Shown here in pieces: positions 63,569 to 64,000 of a DNA stretch of 64,000 bases; the first letter of the stretch is position 1, and every line of letters starts with the position of its first letter. The translations under genes were made by a program, and so were the position numbers. The notes beneath the pieces were generated by a model. The model was not told the origin of the DNA and searched no databases. It was given only the letters and a program-made list of their open reading frames with translations. This stretch comes from Microplitis mediator (lineage: Eukaryota > Arthropoda > Insecta > Hymenoptera > Braconidae). The stretch is from positions 16,017,117 to 16,081,116 of the forward strand of contig NC_079976.1 of NCBI RefSeq assembly GCF_029852145.1, read 5' to 3'.

Positions 63569-64000
63569 ATTTTAAACTCTTGATCATTTATTTATTTAGT
63601 TTTAAGTAAATGTTTATAAAAAGATTTTGAGAAAATTTTTTTTAATGTTTCAGCTCAATTATTTATTGACTTTTCTATGATTATTTATATAACAACATAC
63701 AAATAAATTTAATGTCAATATAACTTTTAGTTATTAAGATACTAACTCTTCAAACACAAGAATATCTCTTTTTTCCGAATAATTTCTCTCATTGTTCAGA
63801 AAAAAATTGAGCTGAAGCATTGAAACAAAACTGAAATTGTTTATTGCTTAATGGAGAACAAAATTGACTTTGAGTACTTTAATCTTATCTTTCATAGTTT
63901 CAACGAAGTTCCAATTTAAAAGCAAAAAAAAAATTTTCTCAAAATTTTTTTATAAACATTTACTTAAAACGAAATAAATAATTGATGAAGAGTTTAAAAT
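63569..64000. repeat. Inverted repeat reaching the window edge
   Basis: ATTTTAAACTCTTGATCATT at 63569 is answered by AATTGATGAAGAGTTTAAAAT at the last bases, and the arms continue inward (TTTAAGTAAATGTTTATAAA / TTTATAAACATTTACTTAAA). Arms are at least 80 bp around a centre of about 250 bp. Confidence 0.65.

Overview
This 64 kb window looks like a repeat-dense, AT-rich arthropod chromosome. The repeat types resemble those seen in parasitoid-wasp (hymenopteran) genomes, but that taxonomic guess is an inference. I found no host single-copy gene. Nearly everything recognisable is a mobile element, often nested inside another one.

(1) 1-4.93 kb: small inverted-repeat elements and dispersed AT-rich repeats. 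(2) 4.93-9.75 kb and 29.57-32.78 kb: two halves of one decayed Helentron-type Helitron (HUH Rep, Pif1-like helicase, EEP endonuclease, OTU-like domains). It has many in-frame stops and frameshifts, and a TTAA-flanked MITE sits in its helicase region. (3) 9,761-29,565: a 19.8 kb Maverick/Polinton (polintovirus/adintovirus-like) element inside the Helentron helicase. It has about 571 bp terminal inverted repeats and a 6 bp target duplication (ATAGTC). (4) 32.8-43.4 kb: tRNA-like and fold-back non-autonomous elements and a satellite of about 560 bp, with a CCCGGG-ended element that itself carries two fold-back transposons. (5) 43,423-55,499: a Ty3/Gypsy LTR retrotransposon on the minus strand with near-identical LTRs, a -1 frameshift site between gag and pol, and a TTAA-flanked element inserted in pol. 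(6) 55.5-64 kb: AT-rich repeats, a minisatellite of about 122 bp interrupted by a second CCCGGG element, and further inverted repeats.

The Polinton is the biological centrepiece. It encodes a protein-primed family B DNA polymerase, a retroviral-type integrase with a chromodomain, an FtsK/A32-like packaging ATPase, an adenain-like protease, a double jelly-roll major capsid protein, a penton-like minor capsid protein, a phospholipase-A2-like basic virion protein and a collagen/coiled-coil fibre-like protein. It also has several unrecognised small genes. Its core ORFs are open, its TIRs are nearly identical and it has repeated TATA-to-initiator core promoters. Several genes overlap or abut (2 nt gap, 1 nt overlap, ATGA overlap), as in compact virus genomes. 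The replication genes (PolB, INT), morphogenesis genes (MCP, penton, protease, ATPase, PLA2-like) and the two paralogous unknown proteins near the ends make a plausible self-replicating, particle-forming unit. Particle formation is inference only.

The least familiar elements are the CCCGGG-ended ones. They combine short GATCAGGCATG-type repeats with a tRNA-like A/B-box core, and two independent insertions show 2 bp target duplications.
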